In this document: piece by piece, positions 1 to 5,490 of the stretch | Position numbering within the stretch: position 1 is the stretch's first letter | Layout of the letters: each line of letters opens with the position of its first letter | Source of the DNA: Dehalococcoidia bacterium | Lineage (GTDB): Bacteria > Chloroflexota > Dehalococcoidia > GIF9 > AB-539-J10 | Length of the DNA: 7,079 bases | Assembly (NCBI GenBank): GCA_023129815.1 | Contig: JAGMBH010000002.1 | Location: 1-7,079, forward strand | Reading direction: 5' to 3' | Program-made: the position numbers and the translations under genes | The notes under the pieces: generated by a model | The model's database searches: none | What the model saw: only the letters and a program-made list of their open reading frames with translations | What the model was told of the DNA's origin: nothing

Positions 1-222
1 GGATTAGGAGTGAAGCAAATTTTGCTTAGCGGCGGTGTGGCAGCCAATAAGCTGTTAACCGAGCGTTTCCTCAGCTCCTCGCCAATCCCTGTCCTCGTTC
101 CTCCTCCTCATCTATGTACTGATAACGCCGCCATGGTAGCTGCTTGTGGCTATTATCATTTCCAGGCTGGCAAAATAAGCGACTACGACCTGGATGTAGT
201 GCCCAGTCTCAGCCTTGGTTAA
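1..222 (+). CDS. tsaD: tRNA N6-adenosine threonylcarbamoyltransferase TsaD, C-terminal end (partial, runs off left edge)
   Basis: The reading frame is open from the first base and ends at TAA 220-222, so only the last 73 residues are present. The segment contains the family's LLSGGVAANK stretch and the CTDNAAM stretch; the Asp of the latter is a metal ligand in TsaD/Kae1 proteins. From family knowledge, TsaD works with TsaB and TsaE in the cytoplasm. It transfers the threonylcarbamoyl group from threonylcarbamoyl-AMP to A37 of tRNAs that read ANN codons. The GTG at position 10 lies inside the conserved region and is not a start. The gene converges on the DUF2851 C-terminal fragment across an AT-rich spacer. 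The assignment is firm; only the missing 5' part limits it. Confidence 0.95.
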   Translation, partial: GLGVKQILLSGGVAANKLLTERFLSSSPIPVLVPPPHLCTDNAAMVAACGYYHFQAGKISDYDLDVVPSLSLG

Positions 223-251
223 CTAAGCAAAAGCACTTGCTTAATAAAATG

Positions 252-413
252 TGGAAAATTCCAAATCCCAAGCACAATATCAAAATTACAATTCAAAATG
301 CAAGAAATTCATTTTTAAATTTTGCCTTGTCATTTTGCATTTTTACTTTTGCTCTTTTATCGTTTCGGTCATTTGAATTTGTTTAGAGTTTCGCATTTAG
401 AATTTAGGATTTC
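252..413. repeat. AT-rich imperfect inverted repeat between convergent genes
   Basis: This spacer is far richer in A and T than its surroundings and is built from short words such as AAATTC, AAATCC, CAAAATGCA and their complements. The left arm begins GGAAAATTCCAAATCCCAA. The right arm, read on the other strand, begins GGAAATCCTAAATTCTAAA, so the two ends are imperfect inverted copies. An inner pair, CAAAATGCA near 295 and TGCATTTTT near 337, is also inverted. It resembles the AT-rich interspersed repeats common in environmental bacterial genomes; that likeness is from memory. Lying between two converging genes, it could also serve as a bidirectional terminator. An 80-codon frame at 144-386 overlaps it and is not a credible gene. 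Confidence 0.55.
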
Positions 414-440
414 CCCACTCCCTTACCGAATATTGAGTAG

Positions 441-770
441 TTACACCAAGGGGCATTGGGCGCACCTCCCCTCTCGACAATAGTTTCTAAAGATATGAAT
501 CAAGCCTTGTTGCTGGCAAGCAGTAAAATCAGCCGTGTCCTCAAGGCAAAGTTGCCTTGCCATGTGAGATGTTAGCTCATTTTCCGCTAGTTTAGGATAA
601 TGAAGGTAAAGCTCGATAGCCTTTTCCTTTAGCCCCGCTTCACCAGCTATTTCTCCCCAGGAAAAAGCAAACGGCAATATAACGTTGACAGTAAGTTCCT
701 TGACCTGCTCTTTGACATACTCCACTTCATCCCTATCCAACACTAGAGTAACTCTTACTTTATAGGACAT
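441..770 (-). CDS. Chimeric ORF: RHH-like N-terminus fused in frame to the C-terminal part of DUF2851
   Basis: Residues 1 to about 28 (MSYKVRVTLVLDRDEVEYVK and on) match the small ORF encoded by the array repeats. Residues 29-109, starting NVILPFAFSWGE and ending QQGLIHIFRNYC then CAQCPL, look like the C-terminal end of DUF2851 proteins, which carry a similar hydrophobic LPF segment and a terminal Cys cluster. The missing N-terminal part of that protein is at 5572-6666. The join is at about 679-690, inside the word ATAACGTT. Unlike the two full repeat copies, codon 18 here is TAT rather than TAG, so the fusion is open throughout. A TATAAT at 779-784 would place the transcript start next to the ATG, giving a leaderless message. 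Whether the product is stable is unknown; it may simply be the stranded 3' end of a split gene. Confidence 0.75.
   Translation of the reverse strand: MSYKVRVTLVLDRDEVEYVKEQVKELTVNVILPFAFSWGEIAGEAGLKEKAIELYLHYPKLAENELTSHMARQLCLEDTADFTACQQQGLIHIFRNYCREGRCAQCPLV
679..686. other. Array/host junction: left attachment-like site
   Basis: ATAACGTT is the inferred uninterrupted target sequence of the DUF2851 gene, encoding the end of I, then N-V and the start of I on the - strand. To its left the sequence is DUF2851, to its right it is array repeat. Its partner is at 5585-5592. Confidence 0.5.
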
Positions 771-835
771 CTGTGCTAATTATAACAATTGAGAATAGTG
801 GAGGGTCAATGAGATTTTGTCGGAGGGTGGTGAGG
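687..835. repeat. Array repeat copy 1 (right half only)
   Basis: From the core rightwards this copy matches the corresponding part of copies 2 and 3: the small-ORF N-terminal codons, the GACAT start region, the TAATTATAAC promoter element and the GGAGGGTGGTGAG tail. It is more diverged than copies 2 and 3 are from each other, and codon 18 of the small ORF is TAT instead of TAG. Similarity fades near 835, close to the stop codon of the HEPN-like gene at 877. The rightward promoter segment seen beyond copies 2 and 3 is absent here. Confidence 0.8.
779..809 (-). promoter_or_regulatory. Leftward repeat promoter, copy 1
   Basis: On the - strand TTGACC (804-809) and a perfect TATAAT (779-784) are separated by 19 bp, a little longer than ideal. 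The expected transcript start falls about two bases before the ATG at 770, so the chimeric ORF would be read from a leaderless message. The same arrangement is kept in copies 2 and 3. Confidence 0.5.
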
Positions 836-876
836 AGGAAACTTACGCATCTCATATGATGCAACCTATTACATGA

Positions 877-2151
877 CTACTGATTCGCCGACACGCGCAC
901 TCCTCCGATTAGATACAAAACATCCCAGACAGAAGCCAACTGCGCATATGTGTTGTTAACGAAGTCGATTAGGTAGATATGCTTCGACTTTTGAGCACGT
1001 GCTGGGTCATTGAATGGAAAATATTCTATGAGTTGCTCCACAGGGTCTAACCTTGTCTTATAGTGACTCACTGCATTTCTAATTTGGTTATCAAGAATCG
1101 AGGAGAAGTATTGTTTGAGTCCCGGTGACGTTCCAATGAACTCTTTTTTGATTGCATTAGGGGCATGCTGAAAATCTGAGAGAGAATGGATCCTCTTTAT
1201 CGTCCTATGACGTTGAATAGTTGGCATACTATTGTACTCTGCCCGGGTGCGAATGTTCTCTGCTCCCATAAGCAGGGGTAGTGCTCTACAAATCCACTCG
1301 TAGCTATCAGCATAGAACTGCTTCACAATATCGAAGTCGGTCGTTGTAATAAGATATTCAGCACCTAGAGGCTGCGGGACACTTCCTTTGGAATAGTATG
1401 AAAGGCAGATTGTTGGCAAAAAGTAATCAAAGTGGTTTAGGAATCTAGTTAATATGTTTATACCTTCAGATTCTAGTCCTAGGACGTCTAATTCATTGTA
1501 TAGGTATTCAACGAGGCGGCCTAATTCCTTTTCGTTAGTCCGCTTTGCATCACCGAAGAATCGAAGTAGGTACAATGTGCGCTTGTTGAAGTGATTTGGA
1601 GGAAGTAAGCATTGTATTATGGAGTCTATTACATCGTAGAAATGCGAAACAAGCGTACGGAGATCAGGCGTTTCATCTTTTGCCGGAAAGTGTTGCTTAA
1701 GCAGATTGCTAGCTGCTCCATAGTTTTTAGCTGCATAGAGGTCAATTACCGTGCTAAGCTCTGACCATTTGGTCCGTCTAACAGCCAAATACTTATATAT
1801 GTTGGCCTTGAAAACAATGTAAGCCTCACCCATAAAGCCCGAAGCTACTATGAAAGGACTTAGCTTGAGTTCTCCGGCTCTCGTTCCAAAGTAGCGCTTG
1901 ACGGGGAACTCCCCTGAGCATTCCACTTCTTGGACAATATTCCCATCTGAAAGTTCATCCACTCTATCTGAGTTCTCAAGCTGCAGATCCAAGCTAACGT
2001 TTTTCTGATCCTGGATAAGTTTACCTCTCAGGATAGCACCACACCCCTTGCATCCTATAGCAAACGGCGTTGCATCTAACCAACCAACCTGCAACCGCAA
2101 GAGCGTCACAGAGCTACAAGCTCTACACTTTATGCATTGACGGCAGACCAC
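877..2151 (-). CDS. Zinc-ribbon protein with C-terminal HEPN-like R-x4-H motif (unit C cargo)
   Basis: This 424-residue protein is of no family I can name. The N-terminus has cysteines at 3, 6, 9 and 12 and a second CxxC at 34 and 37, a pattern typical of a zinc ribbon. The middle is a mostly helical, hydrophobic-patterned region. Near the C-terminus IRNAVSHY (R358, N359, H363) fits the R-x4-H signature of HEPN domains, which are often RNases in toxin, abortive-infection and CRISPR-associated proteins. Whether this one is catalytic is inference. The GTG start at 2151 has GGAG eight bases upstream, and an in-frame TGA lies just before it, so little extension is possible. The gene fills its unit, runs opposite to the cargo of units A and B, and could be transcribed from the leftward promoter in repeat copy 2. 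A defensive role is plausible from domain type and context only. Confidence 0.8.
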   Translation of the reverse strand: MVCRQCIKCRACSSVTLLRLQVGWLDATPFAIGCKGCGAILRGKLIQDQKNVSLDLQLENSDRVDELSDGNIVQEVECSGEFPVKRYFGTRAGELKLSPFIVASGFMGEAYIVFKANIYKYLAVRRTKWSELSTVIDLYAAKNYGAASNLLKQHFPAKDETPDLRTLVSHFYDVIDSIIQCLLPPNHFNKRTLYLLRFFGDAKRTNEKELGRLVEYLYNELDVLGLESEGINILTRFLNHFDYFLPTICLSYYSKGSVPQPLGAEYLITTTDFDIVKQFYADSYEWICRALPLLMGAENIRTRAEYNSMPTIQRHRTIKRIHSLSDFQHAPNAIKKEFIGTSPGLKQYFSSILDNQIRNAVSHYKTRLDPVEQLIEYFPFNDPARAQKSKHIYLIDFVNNTYAQLASVWDVLYLIGGVRVSANQ

Positions 2152-2244
2152 TTTCAGTTCTCCAGATCAAGCAGAAGGAGTGCTTCGCGTAACAGCGTGG
2201 GAAATCTTAGACATCTGCCTACATCGCCCCCCAGCATTATATCT

Positions 2245-2385
2245 TTATTTTAGTTTCAGTGCATACTCCAGATAGAAATGCCTGTTTTGTAATGATACAT
2301 TCATGGCTAACTCCTTGGCTTGCTCTTTGAGCTATTCTACCTCATCACTATCCAGCACTACGGTAACGGTTACTTTATAGGACAT
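2245..2385 (-). pseudogene. RHH-like small ORF of repeat copy 2, interrupted by TAG at codon 18
   Basis: The frame reads MSYKVTVTVVLDSDEVE, then TAG (2332-2334), then LKEQAKELAMNVSLQNRHFY and eight more residues to TAA. Apart from the TAG the 47-codon frame is intact. The pattern of a short strand (KVTVTVV), a charged helix, an NV turn and a second helix is like ribbon-helix-helix DNA-binding proteins and antitoxins. That call is from pattern only. The recombination core falls on the codons for the NV turn. Copy 3 has the same TAG at the same codon. A 17-residue peptide, a dead gene, or readthrough are all possible; inheritance of one nonsense mutation by both copies is the simplest view. Confidence 0.55.
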
Positions 2386-2393
2386 TGGCTCTA

Positions 2394-2424
2394 ATTATAA
2401 CCATTGAGGATGGTGGAGGGTCAA
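2394..2424 (-). promoter_or_regulatory. Leftward repeat promoter, copy 2
   Basis: TTGACC (2419-2424) and TATAAT (2394-2399) on the - strand, 19 bp apart, are placed as in the other copies. Transcription would pass the small ORF at 2385 and continue into the HEPN-like gene that starts at 2151, so this may be the cargo promoter for unit C. Confidence 0.5.
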
Positions 2425-2539
2425 TGAGGTTTTGTCGAGGGGGATGGGTGAATGGGAGTAGGTAAAGGTAGGATTGCTTTTGTTTCCACTGGGCAATTAC
2501 ATTGCGCACGGGGAATGGTTCATGTCTATTCCGTGGATG

Positions 2540-2568
2540 TTGACAGGTGCATGGACAAGCACTAAAGT
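2540..2568 (+). promoter_or_regulatory. Rightward promoter at the end of repeat copy 2
   Basis: TTGACA (2540-2545), a 17-bp spacer and TAAAGT (2563-2568) form a sigma-70-like promoter pointing at the HD-domain gene, whose ATG is 80 bp downstream. Copy 3 has TTGACA with a 17-bp spacer at the matching place, which supports it. The -10 box here is weaker than in copy 3. Confidence 0.55.
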
Positions 2569-2647
2569 TATATCACAATATGGCAATTGACTTGAGCAGA
2601 ACCTTGCAAGTTACTTGTCATTAGCGAGTTACTGTGGGACGAGAGTT

Positions 2648-3841
2648 ATGATAACAAAAGCATTAATACTAAGGCTTTTTGACGCTGCCAGTATGCAGAG
2701 ATGGAACGACAAGCTACGTCCCGTAGAATTGACAGAATTGGACAAGCAAGCGCATAAGATGGTAATCGCATATTTGTTGGGTAAACTAGAGGAGCGAAGA
2801 AATAGGAATTTGAACTGGATAGCTATTATCGAGGGGGGACTATTTGAGCTTTTGCAACGCCTAATTGTTACGGATTTGAAGCCGCAAGTGTTTGCCAAAA
2901 TTAAGAAAGACAGGGCTAAGTATCAACAACTAAGTGAATGGGCTTACAAGAAACTGGTCGCTGAAATATCTCCTCTCGGTAACGATTTTTGCGAAAGGTT
3001 CAAGAATCACTTCGCTTCTAAGGGTAACGACATAAACCGAAGGGTTTTGAATGCCGCTCACTTTTATGCCACTAAGTGGGAGTTTAACATTATCGAACGT
3101 GCAAATCCCACTGATTACGAAGTAGAGCGTATTAGAAAGGAGCTAAACAATGACTTAGAAAAGTACTGCAAGCTAAGTGGAATGAAAGATTTAATTTCGT
3201 ACCCAAAATTTAATAAGTTTATCGATTTATGTGGACTACTCAGATTTCAGATAAGGTGGGGGCACCTGTATAGGGTACCTAGGACTTCTGTTCTGGGACA
3301 TATGTTGATCGTGGCAATCTTGTCTTATCTGTTTTCACTCGAGGCAAAGGCATGTGAAAAAAGATGTGTGAATAACTACTTCACAGGCCTATTCCACGAT
3401 TTTCCGGAGGTTCTTACACGAGACATAAGTTCGCCAGTGAAGAATGCTATTGAGGGATTGGATGACATAATAAAGGAATATGAGAAAGAGGAAATGGATA
3501 GAGAAGTATATAAGCTAATTCCAAAGGCATGGCATCCAGAAATGAAAATGTTTACCGAACGTGAATTTGAAAGTGTTATAACCTTAAAGGGGCGAGTCGC
3601 GCAAAGGAGCTCTGGTGATATTAGCAAGAATTTTAACCAGAACCAATATAATCCTAGGGACGGAGTGTTTGTCAAAGCATCTGATGATCTTGCTGCTTTC
3701 GTTGAGGCCTACCTTGCAAAGGCAAACGGCATAAATAACCCAGAATTCGATGATGCGACATCTTATTTTAGAAAGAAGTATAAAGCGAAAGATATAGCAG
3801 GTATAAATTTAGGACAAATATACGCAGAATTTGAAAGGTGA
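2648..3841 (+). CDS. YfbR-like HD-domain metal-dependent phosphohydrolase (unit B cargo)
   Basis: From ATG 2648 the product has 397 residues. The segment at about 200-270 aligns by eye with E. coli YfbR: an RW pair at 203-204, H218 in VLGHM, the HD pair at 250-251 in FHDFPEVLTRDISSPVK, and a late Asp at 346 or 347 in KASDDLAAF. In the family these residues bind the metal, and YfbR itself hydrolyses deoxynucleoside 5'-monophosphates in the cytoplasm. The first 190 residues or so are extra relative to YfbR, which has about 200 residues in total, and have an unknown role. The same frame could start at TTG 2615, adding 11 residues; ATG 2648 is preferred because of the GGACGAGAG purine stretch just before it and because the TTG has no good ribosome site. 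Nucleotide depletion as a defence is an idea from context, not shown. The substrate is uncertain. Confidence 0.85.
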   Translation: MITKALILRLFDAASMQRWNDKLRPVELTELDKQAHKMVIAYLLGKLEERRNRNLNWIAIIEGGLFELLQRLIVTDLKPQVFAKIKKDRAKYQQLSEWAYKKLVAEISPLGNDFCERFKNHFASKGNDINRRVLNAAHFYATKWEFNIIERANPTDYEVERIRKELNNDLEKYCKLSGMKDLISYPKFNKFIDLCGLLRFQIRWGHLYRVPRTSVLGHMLIVAILSYLFSLEAKACEKRCVNNYFTGLFHDFPEVLTRDISSPVKNAIEGLDDIIKEYEKEEMDREVYKLIPKAWHPEMKMFTEREFESVITLKGRVAQRSSGDISKNFNQNQYNPRDGVFVKASDDLAAFVEAYLAKANGINNPEFDDATSYFRKKYKAKDIAGINLGQIYAEFER

Positions 3842-3897
3842 AGCTTTTTCTTTTAGTAGGAGATTTTAGGCATCTTAGCTACAGCTTCCCAGTTCGG

Positions 3898-4038
3898 TTA
3901 GTTTAGCTCCAGTGCATAGTCGAGATAGAAGTGCCTGCTTTGTAATGATACATTCATGGCAAACTCCTTGGCTTGCTCTTTGAGCTATTCCACCTCATCA
4001 CTATCCAGCACCACGGTAACGCTTAGTCTATAAGACAT
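3898..4038 (-). pseudogene. RHH-like small ORF of repeat copy 3, interrupted by TAG at codon 18
   Basis: The frame reads MSYRLSVTVVLDSDEVE, TAG, then LKEQAKEFAMNVSLQSRHFY and eight residues to TAA at 3898-3900. Length and stop position equal those of copy 2. The differences between the two (K/R, V/L, T/S, L/F, N/S, E/D) are mostly conservative, with no frameshift. This suggests past selection on the protein, although the shared TAG argues that neither copy now makes it in full. Confidence 0.55.
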
Positions 4039-4046
4039 CTGTGCTA

Positions 4047-4077
4047 ATTATAACCATTGAGGATAGTGGAAGGTCAA
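4047..4077 (-). promoter_or_regulatory. Leftward repeat promoter, copy 3
   Basis: TTGACC (4072-4077) and TATAAT (4047-4052) on the - strand are 19 bp apart, as in copies 1 and 2. Transcription from here would run through the small ORF and then antisense to the HD-domain gene, so in this unit it could oppose cargo expression. Confidence 0.45.
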
Positions 4078-4195
4078 TGAGATTTTATCGGAGGGTGGTG
4101 AGTGGGGGATGTTATGTATTAGTCAGCATTGCTTCTGTTCCCAATACTGTAATTAGATTTTTCACGGGCACTAAGTCTTCTCTATATTCTAGGTG

Positions 4196-4224
4196 TTGAC
4201 AGCCATGTAAACAGGGACTATGCT
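4196..4224 (+). promoter_or_regulatory. Rightward promoter at the end of repeat copy 3
   Basis: TTGACA (4196-4201), a 17-bp spacer and TATGCT (4219-4224) give a near-consensus sigma-70 promoter. It aligns with the promoter beyond copy 2 and faces the two-gene operon at 4482-5294. It leaves a long leader of about 250 nt. Confidence 0.6.
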
Positions 4225-4285
4225 TTAATATAGGCGTATGAGATAGGTTTAGAAACAAGCTCAGGCGCGTTGAAGGAGAGGGAAG

Positions 4286-4342
4286 ATGCAGGAAGGGCAA
4301 CGGGAACTGGCATTAAGTGGCGGTTCTGGATGCCCTTTTTAG
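4286..4342 (+). CDS. Possible 18-residue leader peptide in the unit A leader
   Basis: ATG at 4286 is preceded by a purine-rich GGAGAGGGAAG stretch that could bind the ribosome. It opens a short frame, MQEGQRELALSGGSGCPF, ending at TAG 4340-4342. It sits between the rightward promoter and the first gene of the operon. Its last codons coincide with the 3' arm and T-run of a hairpin (4295-4340), as in attenuators where leader translation affects termination. It may be chance; only a strong-looking ribosome site and its placement support it. Confidence 0.3.
   Translation: MQEGQRELALSGGSGCPF
4295..4340 (+). terminator. Terminator-like hairpin with T-run in the unit A leader
   Basis: GGGCA (4295-4299) pairs with TGCCC (4331-4335), and inside it GAAC (4304-4307) can pair with GTTC (4322-4325). 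Five T follow directly (4336-4340). The stem is broken by an internal loop, so it is modest as an intrinsic terminator. Lying about 70 bp past the promoter and about 140 bp before the first gene, it could act as an attenuator. Confidence 0.35.
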
Positions 4343-4481
4343 CTTAGTTCGCTGAAGCAGTCGGTAAGAGATGGCACCTATGCTAACCTAAAGCTGGCTT
4401 CCCCGCTCCGGGTGGTGGAAAGGTTGGTTCGTTCTCGCTCAGCGGCTCGATGAGTTTAGCAAGAAAGGAGGCAGACTCAAA

Positions 4482-4760
4482 ATGGCTCAGGTAATGCGTG
4501 GGCCCCAAAAGGAGCCCGAAGAGGATTACAATTTCCTGTTGAGAATATTCCCTGATTTTGGGAAGGTAGTGACCTCTGGCAATTGGCAAAGGTTTAACCA
4601 GCTCAGAGATAAAGACACCAGCTTTGGCGAGATAGCCGAATTGACAAAGATGCCCCTGGAAGTAGTGATCTCCCTGGAAAACCCGCGCAGATGTCTCTAT
4701 AAATGGGACCATGACGCAGAGAAATTCAAGGACTGCGTGGAAGGTAAAATCGACCCATAG
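4482..4760 (+). CDS. Small soluble protein of unknown function, possible helix-turn-helix (unit A, gene 1)
   Basis: The product is a 92-residue charged protein with no membrane segment and no family I recognise. Residues about 47-67 (SFGEIAELTKMPLEVVISLE) have the spacing of a helix-turn-helix: a first helix with an Ala, a short turn and a second helix. It might bind DNA, but this is weak. The start is well supported by AAAGGAGG (4464-4471) ten bases before the ATG. It lies 12 bp upstream of the membrane-protein gene, which indicates one operon driven by the promoter at 4196-4224. A 128-codon frame on the other strand (4383-4769) overlaps it, but lacks an equally good ribosome site and operon context. 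Confidence 0.7.
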   Translation: MAQVMRGPQKEPEEDYNFLLRIFPDFGKVVTSGNWQRFNQLRDKDTSFGEIAELTKMPLEVVISLENPRRCLYKWDHDAEKFKDCVEGKIDP

Positions 4761-4772
4761 GAGACCCATAAG

Positions 4773-5294
4773 ATGAGAAAAGGGAAGAGGAAGGGGCCCC
4801 TTTTGGGGGCGTTAGCGCTATCATGGAAGTATCTGATTCTAACCGTCATCGTAGGGGGCGGTCTATATTGGGTCGCTCATCTTAACAACTTCACAGTGGC
4901 CTTAGGTATTGTCAAAACGTTTATAGGACCAAAGGCGGCCTTAATGTCTATCTTGATGGCCAGCGTAATTTTCTACCATCGGTTCGTTTGGGACGATATC
5001 GAAAGGGTCAAGCCTTCGGAATACCATTTAGTAGTGGGGCACTTTGCAGGCACACTCTGTTTTCTATTTGGGGCTGTTGTCTTACTGGTGATTTCAGTAG
5101 CTGCAGATGCATATACTATCTTTCTGGGTACAGCTAACTGGCTGATCAGAATTTCCTCAGTTTGTTCGGCTGTGGCCTTAATATACTTGCTGGTATTCAT
5201 TGTCTGGCTTGCTGTTCGAACATTGGGACAGATGCAAACACTAAAGGAGGCCGGAGAGTTAGCGAAGGAGAGTAAAAAGAAGAAGCAAGAGTAA
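4773..5294 (+). CDS. Four-helix membrane protein of unknown function (unit A, gene 2)
   Basis: The product has 173 residues. Its N-terminus is very basic (MRKGKRKG). Four hydrophobic stretches follow, near residues 15-36, 55-73, 86-111 and 124-148, and then a charged tail (KEAGELAKESKKKKQE). The positive N-terminus and tail suggest both ends face the cytoplasm. AGGAG at 4759-4763, nine bases before the ATG, overlaps the stop codon of the preceding gene, so translation is probably coupled. Membrane effectors paired with a small cytoplasmic partner are common in phage-defence and toxin-type pairs. That would fit here but is inference, and no named family is recognised. Confidence 0.75.
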   Translation: MRKGKRKGPLLGALALSWKYLILTVIVGGGLYWVAHLNNFTVALGIVKTFIGPKAALMSILMASVIFYHRFVWDDIERVKPSEYHLVVGHFAGTLCFLFGAVVLLVISVAADAYTIFLGTANWLIRISSVCSAVALIYLLVFIVWLAVRTLGQMQTLKEAGELAKESKKKKQE

Positions 5295-5490
5295 GTATCC
5301 GATGAGCTATGTTTTCAAACGACATATACTTCAACTTAGACAAGACGCTTCGGCTTTCTTTGTTTGATTTGGACAGCCTGCTCTGCATATCAAGCCTTAG
5401 GTGTTTACGGGTACTACCTCTTCCTCTAATGTTGTATCCACATCCTGCACGGGCAGATATCCGTGGCAGAAACTATTTTGAAGCTGCTGA
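5295..5490. other. Non-coding tail of unit A
   Basis: No supported gene is present. A 63-codon + strand frame (5309-5500) runs into the repeat and has no ribosome site. The one structure seen is a small hairpin, TGCACGG (5446-5452) with CCGTGGCA (5461-5468), which pair with one bulged base. No T-run follows, so it is at best a weak terminator for the operon. Confidence 0.4.

Larger units (their letters stand above)
2201..2574. repeat. Array repeat copy 2 (full)
   Basis: This copy runs from GAAATCTTAGACATCT through the small-ORF region, the core ATACATT (2295-2301), the leftward promoter and a GA-rich tail to the rightward promoter. It matches copy 3 (3861-4231) along its length; the stretch 2281-2430 is clearly the best conserved, while the left end and the promoter end are looser. 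Distance from core to the rightward -35 box is 245 bp here and 248 bp in copy 3. The left half also matches copy 4 and the central part matches copy 1. Confidence 0.85.
3861..4231. repeat. Array repeat copy 3 (full)
   Basis: This copy starts at AGATTTTAGGCATCTTAGC, shortly after the stop codon of the HD-domain gene, and ends at the rightward promoter near 4230. The core ATACATT is at 3948-3954. It is a few bases shorter than copies 2 and 4 on the left side (3880-3900). The small ORF, leftward promoter and GGAGGGTGGTGAG tail are all present. Confidence 0.85.

Noticed and set aside
144..386. 80-codon + strand frame after tsaD
   Set aside because: It begins inside tsaD in another frame and runs through the AT-rich repeat, with a low-complexity hydrophobic end and no ribosome site.
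2236..2241. TATAAT on the - strand close to the HEPN-like gene
   Set aside because: It is specific to copy 2 and lacks a -35 box at 16-18 bp, so the conserved leftward promoter at 2394-2424 is the better candidate.
2629..3675. Two - strand frames (2629-2898 and 3376-3675) inside the HD-domain gene
   Set aside because: Both are antisense shadows of a gene with clear YfbR-like motifs.
4383..4769. 128-codon - strand frame over unit A gene 1
   Set aside because: The + strand gene has a strong AAAGGAGG site and couples to the next gene; the - strand frame has no comparable support.
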